Source of the DNA: Dryococelus australis
Lineage: Eukaryota > Arthropoda > Insecta > Phasmatodea > Phasmatidae
Direction: 5' to 3'
Assembly (NCBI GenBank): GCA_029891345.1
Contig: CM056997.1
Span: 217,080,712 to 217,144,711, forward strand
Length of the DNA stretch: 64,000 nucleotides
Numbering within the stretch: the first letter of the stretch is position 1; each line of letters begins with the position of its first letter. Under the pieces are notes generated by a model. The model worked only from the letters and a program-made list of their open reading frames with translations, had not been told where the DNA came from and made no database searches. This document shows positions 47,050 through 60,768 of this stretch, one piece after another. Both the position numbers and the translations under genes were made by a program.

Positions 47050-48247
47050 TCATCTGGCATTACCCCGATCCTTAAGTTCTCTAACGATTGAAACCACTTT
47101 TTTCATGCCCGAGTAATCCCCATGTTTTTGAAGCATAATCAAATAGCTAAATCTGCCTACAAGTTTATTCGGGTCATTGGGAAATAGGTAGTGAGTATGA
47201 CTGGCATCTTCTGCCTTATTAACATCACTTGTCAAAGGAAATTCATTGGGGAAATATGTGGAAACGTCGAGGGAATCATCATCGTCTTTAACACTATCAC
47301 TGTCGTCATCATCATCATCATCAGTACTGTCTTCATGATCTCCTTCACCTCCTGCTTCATCCTCAATATCAAGTTTACTTTTCTTTGTAGTAGGAGTTGT
47401 ATCCTCGTTAGTATTTAGAGCTGATGGTCGTTTATTTTGAAGTTCGTTGACTTCACGCAAACATCTTGCAAGTTTACGTTCCTCACAGATCGACTGTACT
47501 GCACTCATTCCGTCTTCAGAATTAACTGTCTCGTCATAACCGTCTGCGGAACAGTACCCGTCGATGTAGCAGGAGGTATTGATGACATCACTTGCTGGCA
47601 CCCAGAAGACGAACCATTTTGGCAGACAGTGATAAACTGATCGAACCCATATCTGTACCTTCCTTTATATAGCGGACAGTGCTTAACGATCGTCAAAAAT
47701 CCATTATTTCTTTTTCCAGCACAAGGAACACAAACATTGAAATATGATAGCATCATGTCCGTATTAACACGATCGTCGCAAACGAGATGTAAATTCATAT
47801 CTTCCATGCGAAAGAGCACCAAGATATTTGCGTTATCGAGAAGCATCTGGTTTGGGTATGCGCGAATAAGTCTGGCCGAGGTAAACGCAGTTCACGTACA
47901 TATCTTGTCCCGCGTTAAAGTTCTCTCGAATGCAATTTTGTTTCTTGCAGGCAATGTCAACGAAGGAAAATATCGAGTTTGACAGTGCTTCGCTCGGAGG
48001 TACGACGGCTTCATTATTCCTGCACGGGAAAAACCCAAGACTTCCATGGCTTGTAGTACTTGTGACAGTCATTGGTATTTCGGTTTTCTGCAGTTATTTT
48101 GAATATAGGTACACGTTCTCGAACCGAAGGCCGTTCGATTCTTCTAGTAGGCTCAGTAGGACGCATGTCTTGCCGTACCCGATGGTCCAGCGATGATGCT
48201 GTGGCTTCATGCCAAGTATAGAATATTTCACGATTTTTTGTTTTCAC
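47050..48247 (-). pseudogene. Cys-rich / acidic-tail protein relic, possibly densovirus NS3-like
   Basis: Consecutive minus-strand frames (48247-48014, 48072-47833, 47846-47505, 47601-47050) each look protein-like and shift phase at least three times, suggesting one decayed gene or several exons. N to C: an Arg-rich segment (RRIERPSVRERVPIFK); a segment with paired cysteines (IACKKQNCI); a Cys-rich middle (YFNVCVPCAGKRNNGF, then VKHCPLYKGRYRYGF); a nuclear-localisation-like TTKKSKLD; a run of about 15 mostly Asp residues; and a conserved-looking tail FSYLIMLQKHGDYSG ending at a stop at 47050. The layout recalls the NS3 proteins of insect densoviruses and relatives, but I could not confirm this and no parvovirus NS1 or capsid gene is nearby. 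A host or Polinton accessory gene is an alternative. Confidence 0.45.
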
Positions 48248-48374
48248 GGTCTTTCAAAGCCATGGGGTCTATTTCAAAGTAGTCTGCATATAATATGGTG
48301 GTAGTAGTCTGTAAATAATTGCTTGCTGACTTTTGTGCATTTTTCTTGTGTTTTATTTTTAAAGTCATTCAAGG
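48230..48374 (-). repeat. Inverted array C unit
   Basis: Reverse complement of 46431-46575 with about eight differences. It is closer to that unit than array units are to one another. The first codons of the decayed gene above overlap it. Confidence 0.9.
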
Positions 48375-48379
48375 ATAAT

Positions 48380-48585
48380 TATATAATTAAAAATCAGTTT
48401 CAATAGACATTGTATCAAAGCATATTCAAATATGTTATAAATTATGTGTTCATATTTGACAGTTACAGTATTTATAATAAAATACGTACCATATGTTCAT
48501 TCAGTCCAACCTCTGTTTCGTCCCAAGTCCCACCAGTCCTCAATGTCCTAGAGTTCTCCGAGCGCTCTCATGTGCAGTAGCCTTC
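48380..48585 (+). repeat. Dispersed repeat D, copy 1
   Basis: Shared with 53500-53705: TTATAATAAAAT, TTCATTCAGTCC, CCAAGTCCCACCAGTC, CAATGTCCTAGAGTTCTCCG, AGCGCTCTCA. Confidence 0.75.
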
Positions 48586-50565
48586 ACTTATCAGGTTTCA
48601 CGTCCTGTCGTCCGTTCGAACCACCTCGTCCGCCGACATTTCGCAACTTCCCGTCGTCGTTCGTACTCACCGATGCTCCTTGTCGACTTCAGCTGGGAAC
48701 TGCACTCAGCCGGAAGGCGTTGCGCCGAGGGTCCTAGTTCCCAGAATATTCTTGGACATCTTCTAAACTCACAGCCTTCTTCAGCAGGGGAGAGGAGGAG
48801 GGGCTGTGACGCCACCCATGTCACCACCGCTGTCAATCATCCCCTCCTTCTGGCTCCTGGCTAGCGACGGGGAAGCGAGTGGGTCTGTCTAGGGGAGGTT
48901 TGAGGTGAGTCACCCCCACAGAACCGGACCACGCATGCAGCTCGCGTCAGCACGTAGCAGTATGTTTCAAGAAGAGAGGCTGTTGGGGACCAAGAAAGCT
49001 GCGATGGCCGATATGTTAAGCGAGCAAGTAAGTCTCCACTTCTGTGGCGTTGGACACTGCGGCAGTTTCTGATTGGCTGTGGCCAGATGTGGCTTACACT
49101 GCCAACGCAGCGTTCTCAGAGCATATTAGGACCAAATAAATATACCTTTGCAAAGCACCCACCGTTCCCCATGCTGGTTAGGGTCAATGTTTTCGCTCGA
49201 GTAGTATCTACATCACGCTCACCTTCTTCCCGCGGGGTTCAGGTGCGGCTTCGTGGCCGCACACTCCAGCGCTAATTGGGTTGTTTACGGCGAGGCTTCC
49301 TGGCGAGAAACATTGCCCCTATCCTCATTCCACCCTCCCCGCTCCATTTCACTTGCTCTCCGACCATCGCACGTTCCACCAACTGAACATCTACCGCTAC
49401 TCTTCCGCCCAGCGCTGATTGCAATTTTCCCTTCCCCCCCCCCCCCCTTCTTGTAGTACCCAGCACAATCTTTGTGCGAGCTTTTGGGCCGAGTAGTCCG
49501 CTGGAAAAAATAAACCGACTTCCTTGACGTTGACGCCTACCGTTCGGGGGTTCGTTCACGTTCCAGATACAGCTCTGGAGTGTATGAGAGTGCATTACTT
49601 ATAGCCCCAAATAGAAACCGCGTCAACTTAGCAAATTATATTAATTAAAATAAAACCCGTGTGGCGCAGGGATATACAAAATTGGAATTGGAACCAGTAA
49701 GTAGTGGGTATTAATCAGAGCGTTACGTGAAATAAGCCACAGAATGCATTAGCGGAAGGTCATGAGATTACCCCGAGAAAACACATCGGCCATCTGCAAT
49801 ATTACCTGCTGACTTATAAACGGCTGAAGCTCCCAGAGTGTTAATGGCAAATTAACTTTATAATTCCAGGCTAACAGTACACAGAGGCTCTCATAGTCAG
49901 AGACGCAGGTTTGTCGCTGGAAAAGTAGACTGCTTACTGTCCGACATTTATTTTCCCTTATATGCTGACATGCATTTATGAAGCCATTACCCCATTTTAT
50001 TGGGCCAATGACGATTCTCGTACTATAAATCAGAACGTTTGTGAATGACCTGCAAAGGAATTATTTGAGAAAATACTTTATCGTCGAATCACAAAAAAAT
50101 AAACTAGCTACAATATTTTCTAAAATGTTTTGGCTTAAAAAATTGTCTTGATATTCCATTGTCTCTACATAAATTATTTACCATTGGAAGCCAGGCAAGC
50201 TACGATGCATCGCCATTTGAAAACAGTAACTTTTCCAATTATTGGAAATTTCTCGTAAACAATTTTTGTCTTCAAGGGTCCATTTCCTGACCATTAGCTC
50301 AGGTATGGACAAAAATGTCTTATTTTGGGAGATCTTTTGACTTGCACATACTCTACTGTCTTATTTGACTGAATTCAATGACACTTAATTGAATAGTTTA
50401 ATTGCTACTAATAACTACTACAACCCTATCATTGTGTATAAACTTCTCCTGTTGTGATAAATATAAGTATTTGGAAATATTATTGGCATCATTCCCCTAC
50501 ATACTGGTCCCATCACTCTCGCCAATCTGGCATAGCAGCTAAGTGTGCTGTGCTACAGGATATTT
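48586..50565. other. No gene recognised; GC-rich to about 49560
   Basis: 48586-49560 is unusually GC-rich, with overlapping long frames on both strands (123 codons at 48493-48864 +, 107 at 49272-49595 -) and a C-run at 49434-49446. No domain was recognised. 49600-50565 is AT-rich. Confidence 0.4.
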
Positions 50566-50569
50566 AAGA

Positions 50570-50870
50570 AAGTAGAAGGCAAGCAGTACTTTCTGCTGCA
50601 AAGTCCAACCGCATCCGTCAGAAACATGTCATCACTGACCAGCAACATGGCGTCCAGTTAATCAGCGCCTGGTAGCTCACTAACCAGCCACAAGCCCAAT
50701 CGACAGGACATTTTCCGCAGCACGCTGTAGCCAATTAGGTGAAAGGCTCGTTTCGAGAGCCTCGCGCCAGCCGATCAGCGAATGGATAAGGTCACATCAA
50801 ATGAACCGTCACGACATTTCACCTGCTCGTATTTACCTGTTGTGCGTGTGTGTTCATAACATAATAACAG
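50570..50870 (+). repeat. Dispersed CCAAT-rich repeat G, copy 1
   Basis: Aligns with 57290-57560: AACATGGCGTC, GTAGCCAATTAGG, CTCGCGCCAGCCGATCAG, CTCGTATTTACCTG, TGTGTGTTC. GC-rich, with CCAAT-type motifs in an AT-rich setting, so it could be a transposon promoter or TIR. Confidence 0.65.
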
Positions 50871-53499
50871 AATGAGAAACTTCTTGCTTGTAATAGACAC
50901 CAAACCAATTAGTTACTGACTTGATACTAAGAAAATATTAAGTCATGACACGGAACGTTCCTCGAACTCGTCGATTGAATACTTAGGACGTAAGCGCTAC
51001 GCCATAACAATAGTGGACATTGAGAACACCTCAAGAAAGTCAGTAGTTATTTTCATTTCATCACTTTCTCCAACAATTATCTTATTCTTATCCATCTTAC
51101 GCTTTAGTGTATACCGTATGCTGAACGAAGTGCTCATAATCACATTATATTTCCCAACCATATATTCGCGCATTATCTTCTTGGTCCATGTAACCATGCC
51201 AGAGGCTTGACTAACTACCAACATTCCTTAAAGACAAATGCGACTGTTATTGCTATCAAAAATTATGAAATCTTTGGCCCCGAGGCCTTCTAGTTAACTA
51301 AACTATTTGATTTTATTGAAGATATTGCCAGACTAATTTTATTTGTAAAATACTTCTCAGAGAGGCACTTCAGTAAAGTAGATATAAAATGACATAGTGA
51401 GTGTATTTAACTTTATGTTGACCTTTAAATACAATTATTGAAACGAGCTGAATATCTCTATAATTTAAGGTAAAAAAATTTTTTTTCATGCAAAATAAAG
51501 CCGAAATAAGAAATATTTAAAATGTATAAAAATGCGCCTACTTTAAATTTCCTTTCCGAAGTATAGAATAATCACTCATTTTAATTAAGGTAAGATAAAA
51601 CCTACAACTGAATACGTATACAAAGACAAACATTTGTCTTGAACAGGGATAAATGTAGAGGAATATAATACATGATAAGACTAATGAAAGTGTCATAGCT
51701 GCATGTAGAAACAATTAATAGCTAATAGATTGAAAATTTTCTATGTTTATTTTTTATTGCAATTTTTAATTTTAGTCGGACCCGTATAAATAATGAAGTT
51801 ATAGCATTCAGACATTAATTTTAAATCAGGCTTAGTATTTAATTAAAAATTAATGTCATTTAATATTCTCTTAAAAATTTCATCAAATATATATTAATTA
51901 TGTTTGCCAAAATTATATTTAATTTTTATCGATATTTAATTCTAAGCAGCAATTTTATATACGTAATTGATATTTATCTTCGAAAACAGTCCATCTTACT
52001 TTATAATATTTTAAAGAACGGCTATATAGAGCGTAAACAAACTATAGTTTCAATGAATAAGTATCTTAATTATATGTTTATAATTAAAAGGAAACTAAAT
52101 AAATGGTGACTTTTTAAAAATAAAGAATACAATTTTGTGTTTGTTTGATCAATAGAATTTTATTTTTAACTTTTTTCAATAATAAATCCTGCTAAATAAG
52201 GAAACTGATAAAATATCAATGTCAGTGAAGAAATATGTAATGAAGGATTGAAGGAATAAATAACGAAGATATTCTAATAAAGATTATAGTTTTTCAAAGC
52301 AGGCGCCAAAGGAAAATATTCACTAGTATATGAAAAATGTACACATGTATACAGAAATAACTATGAAAAAAAAACTGAATCACTGAAAGTGTTGTGCAAA
52401 TGTTTTAAATATGTTATTACATGTTACTTTAAAGAGACAGAATCTTGAAACAAAACTACATAGTAAAACTATAGTATTCCGCATAGTACAAATAAAACAC
52501 ATGTTTCTTATGTAGAACAACAACAAAATGACAAAATAAATCTGGCTGTATAAATAAACAGTATAATTTAAGTGGTGAGGTTCAATATTGGTATTTATAA
52601 TTATACTTAATATTCATTCTCTCTTATGTAGGAAAATTCTAAAAAAATTATCTACTTAATATATTGTACAGTACCACAAAACTATGCTATTTCTCACGTC
52701 AAAAGTTTAATCTGGGGTCTCTTAGCATATGGCAAGTATTTTTCACTTATTTAAAATAAAACTATCGATGCCAACCAATTGATCATTGGTCTTGTGATGT
52801 TATCGTAAGTAACCAGACAACATCATAGCGTTGTAGTTTAAACCAGCTCTATACAATTTATATTAATGGCGGTAAACGTCCAGTAACTATCAGGAATCAT
52901 ATTAATATTAACTTAGAGGTCAGATGGTCGTTTGGTAAGTGGTGTATGATTTCGTCGCATAAACGGGTACTTTTGTGCTTCGTTGCTTTGAAGTATGCTA
53001 GTCACAAGAAATCAGCTTTCGAGATAATAAAAGGGGGAACGGCTCATATTACAAGACAATGCCTGGCTGTGACTAATCGACCGCAGCCTTGCAATAAACT
53101 TGACAAATCGCAGAATAGTAGCCTTCGTGACCGCTTTAATATGTAAACGGTGGCCTGTTTTAGTAGGCTGTTCACTCAGTAATTCAAACTTACCCCAAGC
53201 TGTTTTAGCGTGGGTCAGAGCTCTGCGGGGCTTGTGAATTAATGAAGAGTTTAGTTACGCTAGTCATAAAAACATATTGTTACAATTTATCTCTCTAGAA
53301 CTTAAGTGGGCTATACCAAGTATGTTAAGGGATGGAGGTTTTAATCAAACAAAAGAATTAATTATTGTTTCTTTATTTTTTTTTTACCATAACTACCGCA
53401 AAATTCTCTGAACTCAAATTCCCACAATAAATTGAAATCACTTACTGTTCACAATTGACACCAATTAATAAAATTTATAATTTCGACAAAGAAATCAAT
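50871..53499. other. No gene recognised
   Basis: Very AT-rich. Opposing frames at 50997-51224 lack a recognisable domain. Confidence 0.45.
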
Positions 53500-53705
53500 G
53501 AAATTAAATAATTAAAGATCAGTCCCAGTATACAGTGTATCAACCTATTCAATTATTTTAAAATTTATGAATCCATATTTTAACTGTTCGAATATTTACA
53601 ATAAAATCAGTATTTCACTTCCACTCAGTCCCACCTCAGTTCAGTCCATGTCCCGCCAGTCGCAATGTTCTAGAGTCCTCCAAGCGCCCTCACGCACTCC
53701 TATAA
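53500..53705 (+). repeat. Dispersed repeat D, copy 2
   Basis: Diverged copy of 48380-48585: TTACAATAAAAT, CACTCAGTCCCACC, CAATGTTCTAGAGTCCTCCA, AGCGCCCTCA. Confidence 0.75.
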
Positions 53706-54899
<1,194 letters not shown>

Positions 54900-55071
54900 T
54901 TGCAAAAAAAAAACAAATATTTGTTTTTAAAATGCGCACACATGCTTGCTTTTACAAAACGATTTATTTAAATCAACTATATATTTGTCAAACAATTTTG
55001 GCATGGTAACTTTAACCATTTGTATACGTCCGTCTGAACAACGAGCTTGGTTGGTAGTGGGCGAGTGCAAG

Positions 55072-55141
55072 ATGGCAGACCAAGAAACAAGAATGATGGT
55101 AATTTCATGGGTATTTGAAAAGTTTACACCTGTTTTTGAAG
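55072..55141 (+). CDS. Candidate first coding exon, unknown product
   Basis: ATG in a good context (GCAAGATGG) opens 23 codons, MADQETRMMVISWVFEKFTP then VFE, followed directly by the strong splice-donor match AAG/GTATGT. The peptide is amphipathic and not low-complexity. Without a downstream exon in view this stays a guess: translation past the donor continues 42 codons before a stop, with much poorer composition. No family recognised. Confidence 0.25.
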
Positions 55142-55414
55142 GTATGTGGAAGTTTTGTTTCTATTTTTTTTTGTGTTTCTATTGTCAATATGGGTTCATT
55201 CCAGTGAAATTTCATAGTGTTTCGAAAAGTTCGTGCTATACTGTCCTTGTTGTAAACATAACCTAGATTTAAAGTAACAGTATAACTTTGATTACGTTTC
55301 TGAGGTGTGTTTTGAAATAACAGAGACCAGGAACAACTAGGAGTAACAGGTAAGTGGGAGGATGGGTAGACGAAACAGTCCGTAATACCCTAATATTGAC
55401 ACGCAATATCACGT
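55142..55414. other. No gene recognised
   Basis: AT-rich; would be intron if the exon above is real. Confidence 0.35.
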
Positions 55415-55487
55415 AGTCGTCGTTGTGTAATGGATAGCGCGTCGGCCTGCCGTGCTAGAGGCACGCAGCTTCGGCAAGCATCGCGGA
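55415..55487 (+). tRNA. tRNA-Arg-like pseudogene
   Basis: TGTAATGGATAGCGCGTCGG matches the D-arm and start of the anticodon arm of arthropod tRNA-Arg, and GGCCTGCCGTGC could be a disturbed CCG anticodon loop. The B box is poor (GCAGCTTCGGCAAGC) and the acceptor halves do not pair. A relic rather than a working gene. Confidence 0.4.
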
Positions 55488-57289
55488 TATTAGAGATAAG
55501 ATTTCGGTTACTGTTTGTCAGAGGATATAGATAGTAAAAAGAATTATCAGTACTGATACCCCGTGTGTTTCTTAATATAATTATATTATACAATATAGCT
55601 AATAATACCAATTTTTTTACAGTGTAGTTAAAAGAAGTAACACTAATAATTAAGTAGAATAAATGCATATCTGGTTTAACTAAATGTTTTGGGGAAAAAA
55701 AATATCTCATTAACCGAGCCAAATAAATGCACGTTTGTTTTAATATGTTGAAGTTTAACAGAATAATTTTGTTAAAAGAAAGTACTGTTGTGATTCTGCC
55801 AAACCTGTGAACTGACTTGATTCAGCAGTGTATATCGGTTATTATTACAGCAATATAATATTTTTGAAAAAACTAATAATACAAAACCAATAATTTGGTT
55901 GCGCCAAGCAATGATCTTGATTGCTACTAGAGAAATATACCATTTGGCTGTTTCAAACAAATTCCATTAGATTTTAGGAAATATTTTTCTCAGTTTATTA
56001 TTAACAGTTTTGGTGGTGCAAGGGTATCACGTTTCTGGCCAACCACGCACAAATAAACAAAATTTCCCAATTTACTGCCAACTTAAAAGTTGAGACAGCT
56101 CATTGAAGAAGGACGTGACCGATTCCTTCCTCACTCCTGCTTCTCTGCGTAACATTACCCCATCTTCAACAACGTCGCTGTTGACGACACGTCAAGAGGA
56201 ATCCCTAATTGAAAATGTTTCCACGCCTCCGGGCCGCGTCTGGCTACAAGGAAGCAATGCATCGCACCTCCCAGGAAGCCGACATGAGTTAACGGGACGC
56301 AGAATTTCTCGCAAATTATATAATTAATAGAAGGGTATACTACGTTGATGCCAGAAATGTCCCTTCGTAATTATCTCCTTTCTAGGAGAGCCCTACGAAT
56401 CTTATTTTTATCCACTTTCATTATTTATTCACTTAAGTATATTTACTATGACACAAGAAATATGGCGGCTGTCAATATATATTTTTTTACCTTTCCTGGA
56501 AACAAGTTGTTTTCCCAGAACATGTAAATATTTACTGAGATATACAAATACAACGTGCAAACACAACATTAAAATACAAGCAACATTATCTAGGGATTTC
56601 CCCTATGTCCAACCTACGCACCTGTCATTCGTATGCACAGTGGCCGATATGTTTGTTTGGCTTCCAATGTATTGATATGAAACGTGCTATACGCGATATT
56701 TTTGACGCGCTTTCTGTCGAGATGCACGCCTCGGTATCCGATAGTATATGCGGAAAACATGATGCTCGACATAAAATAGTAGGTGTGAAAACAGCAATCA
56801 TCTATTACCCATGTATCTGAATTAATAATGCGTTTATTAGGATGCGCGTTAGTACCTTGAAATATTATCTCTAGTATACTGGTTCACGTTTGACATGTTG
56901 CAGAGTAGGTGAAATCATGGTCGGTGGTGGACGGCTCCAGATGTAGCACCAATACGGGCATTATCTTTCCCTGGCAATGCTGTATGGTTACTGCTGACAC
57001 ACTACATTATCATTGGTTGCTTATTGTGTATTTGATCTTCTGAAACCTATTTCATAGGATCCAAAATGTCAGGCAGTGTAAGGACATTGTTAGTGCTTCT
57101 TAAACCACGAGTTTTTTTTTTTTTTTATTACCTGAGATGAAAAATTAATGTGTACGTTAAGAGGTTAAACATTCCGCGCAGCAGTAATTCCTTAGAAAAA
57201 ACCTTAAAGGTAATGGGAATCGGTCTTATATGAAGTGGCATTACAGAGCACTTAAAAATATAGAGGTGAATCAGCATCTTATTCCACGA
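55488..57289. other. No gene recognised
   Basis: AT-rich with short frames (for example 56103-56327 +). Nothing assignable. Confidence 0.45.
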
Positions 57290-57560
57290 ACTGCAGCCGC
57301 ACACGCCAGCAAAATGGCGTCACTTGCCGGCAACGTGTCAATACGCCATTCGCCAGTGCGCAGGTAGGTAACCTACCTGTCAGCCCAGCAGTGGCGACCA
57401 ACAGGAAACATTTGCAGCAGTCAGTAGCCAATCAGGCACAAGAATCGTTAAAGCGTCTCGCGCAGCCAATCAGACAGTAGGCACGCCCACATCTAAGGGA
57501 AAACCACGCCATTTTGCCTCTGCGCACGTATTTATCTACAGTGTGGTTCTATCACGTTTG
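57290..57560 (+). repeat. Dispersed CCAAT-rich repeat G, copy 2
   Basis: Diverged copy of 50570-50870: AAAATGGCGTC, GTAGCCAATCAGG, CTCGCGCAGCCAATCAG, ACGTATTTATCTAC, GTGTGGTTC. Confidence 0.65.
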
Positions 57561-58283
57561 CGAACAAGGAATTCAACAACCGTGCAAAATTTCACATTAC
57601 ATATGCCAGTATAGTGTATTTCAGTAATTAATGGCCATATTATGCCAAAGGCGGAAGGTCTGTAGAAACATCCTCTTCAATCGTCTGATATAGTGAATGG
57701 TTTCCAAATAATGTTTTCGATTTGCACGAGGTCTAGAATTTATCCAACCCAAAGTTACGTGAAAAGAATGTTATTTCTGTAGGCCAACACATTGGCAATA
57801 CGTTAAATATTTTCATATAAACAAAGCGGATTTTAAATGCGCTTCCGCACAGTTCAAGAGCCGGGTATAATATATTATATTGTTCTATTAGAAAGAATGG
57901 TGTATCATTCGCTATACTTCGCTTTTTTTTCTATTTCCTTGCTAATATTAGTTTGAAGAAGAAACATTTCGAAATGTCTCAATAGTTTTTTAACTACTTA
58001 CTTTATCATACAGTGTATGCGTAACATCTCATTTATTAGACTGTGATTACGTTAAAATTAACAAAATATGCATTTAAAATTAAAGTTATATATTGTTGAC
58101 TGTTACGTTAATATAAATTATCAAACACTGGAAGTACAGTTTCAATAATTGAACTTTAATGTAAGATAGGTAAACAACAAAAAGACTGAGCTGTTGTTTT
58201 CGAAAATTATCTTTATGGCAGTAAACTAAGCTAGAAACCAAAGTATTTAGTATAGTATGTGGGAGCCAATAATTAAAACTCGT
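57561..58283. other. No gene recognised
   Basis: AT-rich DNA. Confidence 0.45.
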
Positions 58284-58285
58284 TA

Positions 58286-58703
58286 AGACTGTTCACTATA
58301 AAGTGAGCACTTTTGAAATCAACCTTAGAAAAAAGTCACTGCCCCTGCCTGCATTTATTTCAACGGGCTCACTGAGTGACATGCTGCCAGTAAAGTTGGT
58401 AACAATGGATAGGAAGTAGTTCCGTATATTAACATCGAATGAAAAGTGTTAGGTAACCATTTGTGATAACTTAAATTATTTCTTTCGCTTTCTGTTTTTT
58501 AAATGCACCGAAGTTTAAAAATGAGCAGATTAGTAAGATATTTACTTGACTAATAATTTCACAGTTTCACCTGACCAAAGCATGAATAAAGTGATAAGGC
58601 CAATGGCAATTATATTTTTACATAGGGTGGGGGAAAATACAACGGGCAAACCAGTAGATCTTGAGCAGGGCTTTTAAAAGTGCTCATTTTACCGTGAACG
58701 GTC
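58286..58703. mobile_element. MITE, 418 bp, copy B
   Basis: Inverted ends TGTTCACTATAAAGTGAGCA and (minus strand) CGTTCACGGTAAAATGAGCA, with TA at 58284-58285 and 58704-58705. Same length and roughly 85% similar by eye to 29378-29795. No coding capacity. Confidence 0.92.
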
Positions 58704-58705
58704 TA

Positions 58706-59190
58706 TAGCTACCTGGTCAGCCAGCAATGTGCTGAAAATGGTACAATGTTTTAGAGCGATATCTACTTACGAATTAAATGCGAAGGATTGTTAACGTCCT
58801 TGCTTCCGATATTCTACTTCTGTTTGTAATATGTATTTTCCTAAAAAGGAAGGGAAAACTGCATGTTCAAACAATGCGAACCTCGGTACAATATATCAGA
58901 TTATGAGGTTTAGTGAAATGACAGCGCAGCTGAAAGTCTAAGAGGCGAAGCACCAACGGAAATATTGCACGTCTGTTCAGTGATGCTCATGCCCTCAGTG
59001 CTGCGCTTCCAGGCTTCGGATGAGACTTGTAGTTTTGCCGAAAATGTAGCTCCTGTGTGGCACTGCCTGCAGATAGCAGTTCCCGAAACGTCGCATTCCG
59101 TCGCTTTTGGAGAAACTACTGTGTTTCTGCAAGTTTCTTCGTCGTGTTTCTTTGCCGGTGTTGTCTTTTTTCTGTAAGTAGATAACTAGC
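58706..59190. other. No gene recognised
   Basis: Mixed DNA. A 70-codon frame at 58965-59177 has no domain. Confidence 0.4.
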
Positions 59191-59191
59191 C

Positions 59192-59960
59192 TGCACTGAA
59201 AGAAAATCGAACAAAATGCTTGTTTGTATAGGGCCAAATATATGTTTAGTTGCCCTCACAAAATTTATTGTTGAGAAAACCAAATTTGAAAAGCAACAAA
59301 ATTTCTTTGGCTTGTATAACAAATTATATGTTTCAATAAACAAAATCTCTGTGTTGGGCCAAAAAAAATTAGACTGCCAACTAAATATTTTTTTGAATCA
59401 ACTGTACATATTTGTTTGGCCACTCACTTGACTGCCTTCGTTCGAAAATACAGCGCCATAGTTTGTTTGTATTTATTGTGACAATTAAGATAGTGGCCAT
59501 GCTTGTTAGTGCATGTATTGATTCTTAACAATCGTATAAACACATTAACAAGACAATGCAACAAGAAAATGACATGTAAAGCTGTAAAACTTGAAATATT
59601 CGTTTGCACACGTTGTACAATATTTGCAGTACATCTATTTAAAGCTCTCTCTCGTCATCAGTTGTCACTTAAACTGATATTACTAAGGCTTAGCTCTCGA
59701 ATCCATATGATCTAGATTCGAAACTTAGTCGAACGTGTATTTTTTATGTTGCTCCAATCTGTTTAATGTATGTACGTGTAGCCAAACAAATATTTAGCTG
59801 CACCAACCAAATCTTACAGTTTGGGGCAACCAAATGAGAACAACAAAATCATTTGGTTTCAGTAACAAAATATTTCAGTGCCCCTATAAAAACAAATAAT
59901 TTGGCTGCACCAAACAATTCTTATTTGATTCCACAAATTCTTTTGCTCAGTGTGTTGTTT
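59192..59960. repeat. Foldback-like repeat with CCAAA/TTTGG phrases
   Basis: Ends GCACTGAAAGAAAAT and (minus strand) CACTGAGCAAAAGAAT are roughly inverted. Many phrases such as TTTGGCTGCACCAA, GGGGCAACCAAATG and TATAGGGGCACTGAAA recur on both strands. Possibly a decayed foldback element or MITE. Confidence 0.45.
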
Positions 59961-60768
59961 GTTGGCTGTTTATGTTTTTTTTGTATATATTTATGGTATA
60001 TTAGTTTTCCACATTTAGCGTGCTGTCCCGTTTCATTTGACTCGATTCCTTTATGGAATATTCTAGTATTGTATACATAAGTATATTTATTTTCTATTCC
60101 ATAGGGTACTCATATTATTTAAGTTTTTTTTTCGTGCTCAGTCTTGTTTTTCAATGACAAATATCTGCATCGCAATAGCGAATGTCCAAAAATCTCTGTC
60201 TAGTGACAAAACCGCCTATTTGGAAAACTGCATGTTAGGTAAAGCGATTGTCAGGAAATTTAGGACATGTTATTAAATTTTTAAGGAAAATATACTCTAG
60301 GAAAAATGCAATGCTAGTAGGCAAAACGCCTGTTAACCAGAAAGCCTAGGCAAAATACCTGCATGCGAAACGACTATAGGCAGAACCTCGTTAGGTAAGA
60401 CGCTCCAACTACGCCTCTCAGACACTCAATATACGCACATCCTCGTAGAGGCGTCCGCACTTCAGATGTTTTCATTACAGCAGACAATACACCGTGACTG
60501 CGACTGGAGTACATGGAGATACTCAGCTCGTTTCACTTGATGTTCACTGAACACCCACAATATTAGGCCATTTCGGAAGGAATGATCTGTACTACACGAA
60601 AGCATCCCATGCCTGAAAAGTGGCAGGGCAAAAGAATTAGCGCGAGATAGAACATTTTTCGTCGATAAAATGAGTAGTTAACGTCATTATTTTCTTATTT
60701 CATATGACAACCAGCTTGGAACGTTTATCTAGAGTTGGTGACGTAACCGAACATTTCTACAGCATTTG
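59961..60768. other. No gene recognised
   Basis: AT-rich. 60170-60420 has irregular phrases like AGGCAAAACGCCTGTTA and TAGGTAAGACG that may be a worn minisatellite. Confidence 0.4.

Larger units (their letters stand above)
45442..48374. mobile_element. TIR-B element with internal viral-like gene, right end truncated
   Basis: Starts AGTAGTAGGAAAATACATTG with the full TIR-B order (45442-46180), then array C (46290-46790), a decayed reading frame on the minus strand (47050-48247) and an inverted array C unit (48230-48374). The inverted unit implies that a right TIR once faced the left one. Its outer part is absent; a different repeat (D) starts at about 48380. The family link to Polintons is by inference, as for the other TIR-B elements. 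Confidence 0.6.

Noticed and set aside
47930..48196. 88-codon plus-strand frame with a hydrophobic segment (membrane protein)
   Set aside because: Lies antisense to the better-supported decayed gene on the minus strand; the hydrophobic stretch is its shadow.
49253..49595. Overlapping 67- and 107-codon frames in GC-rich DNA
   Set aside because: Both strands are open because of base composition, and C-runs interrupt. No motif.
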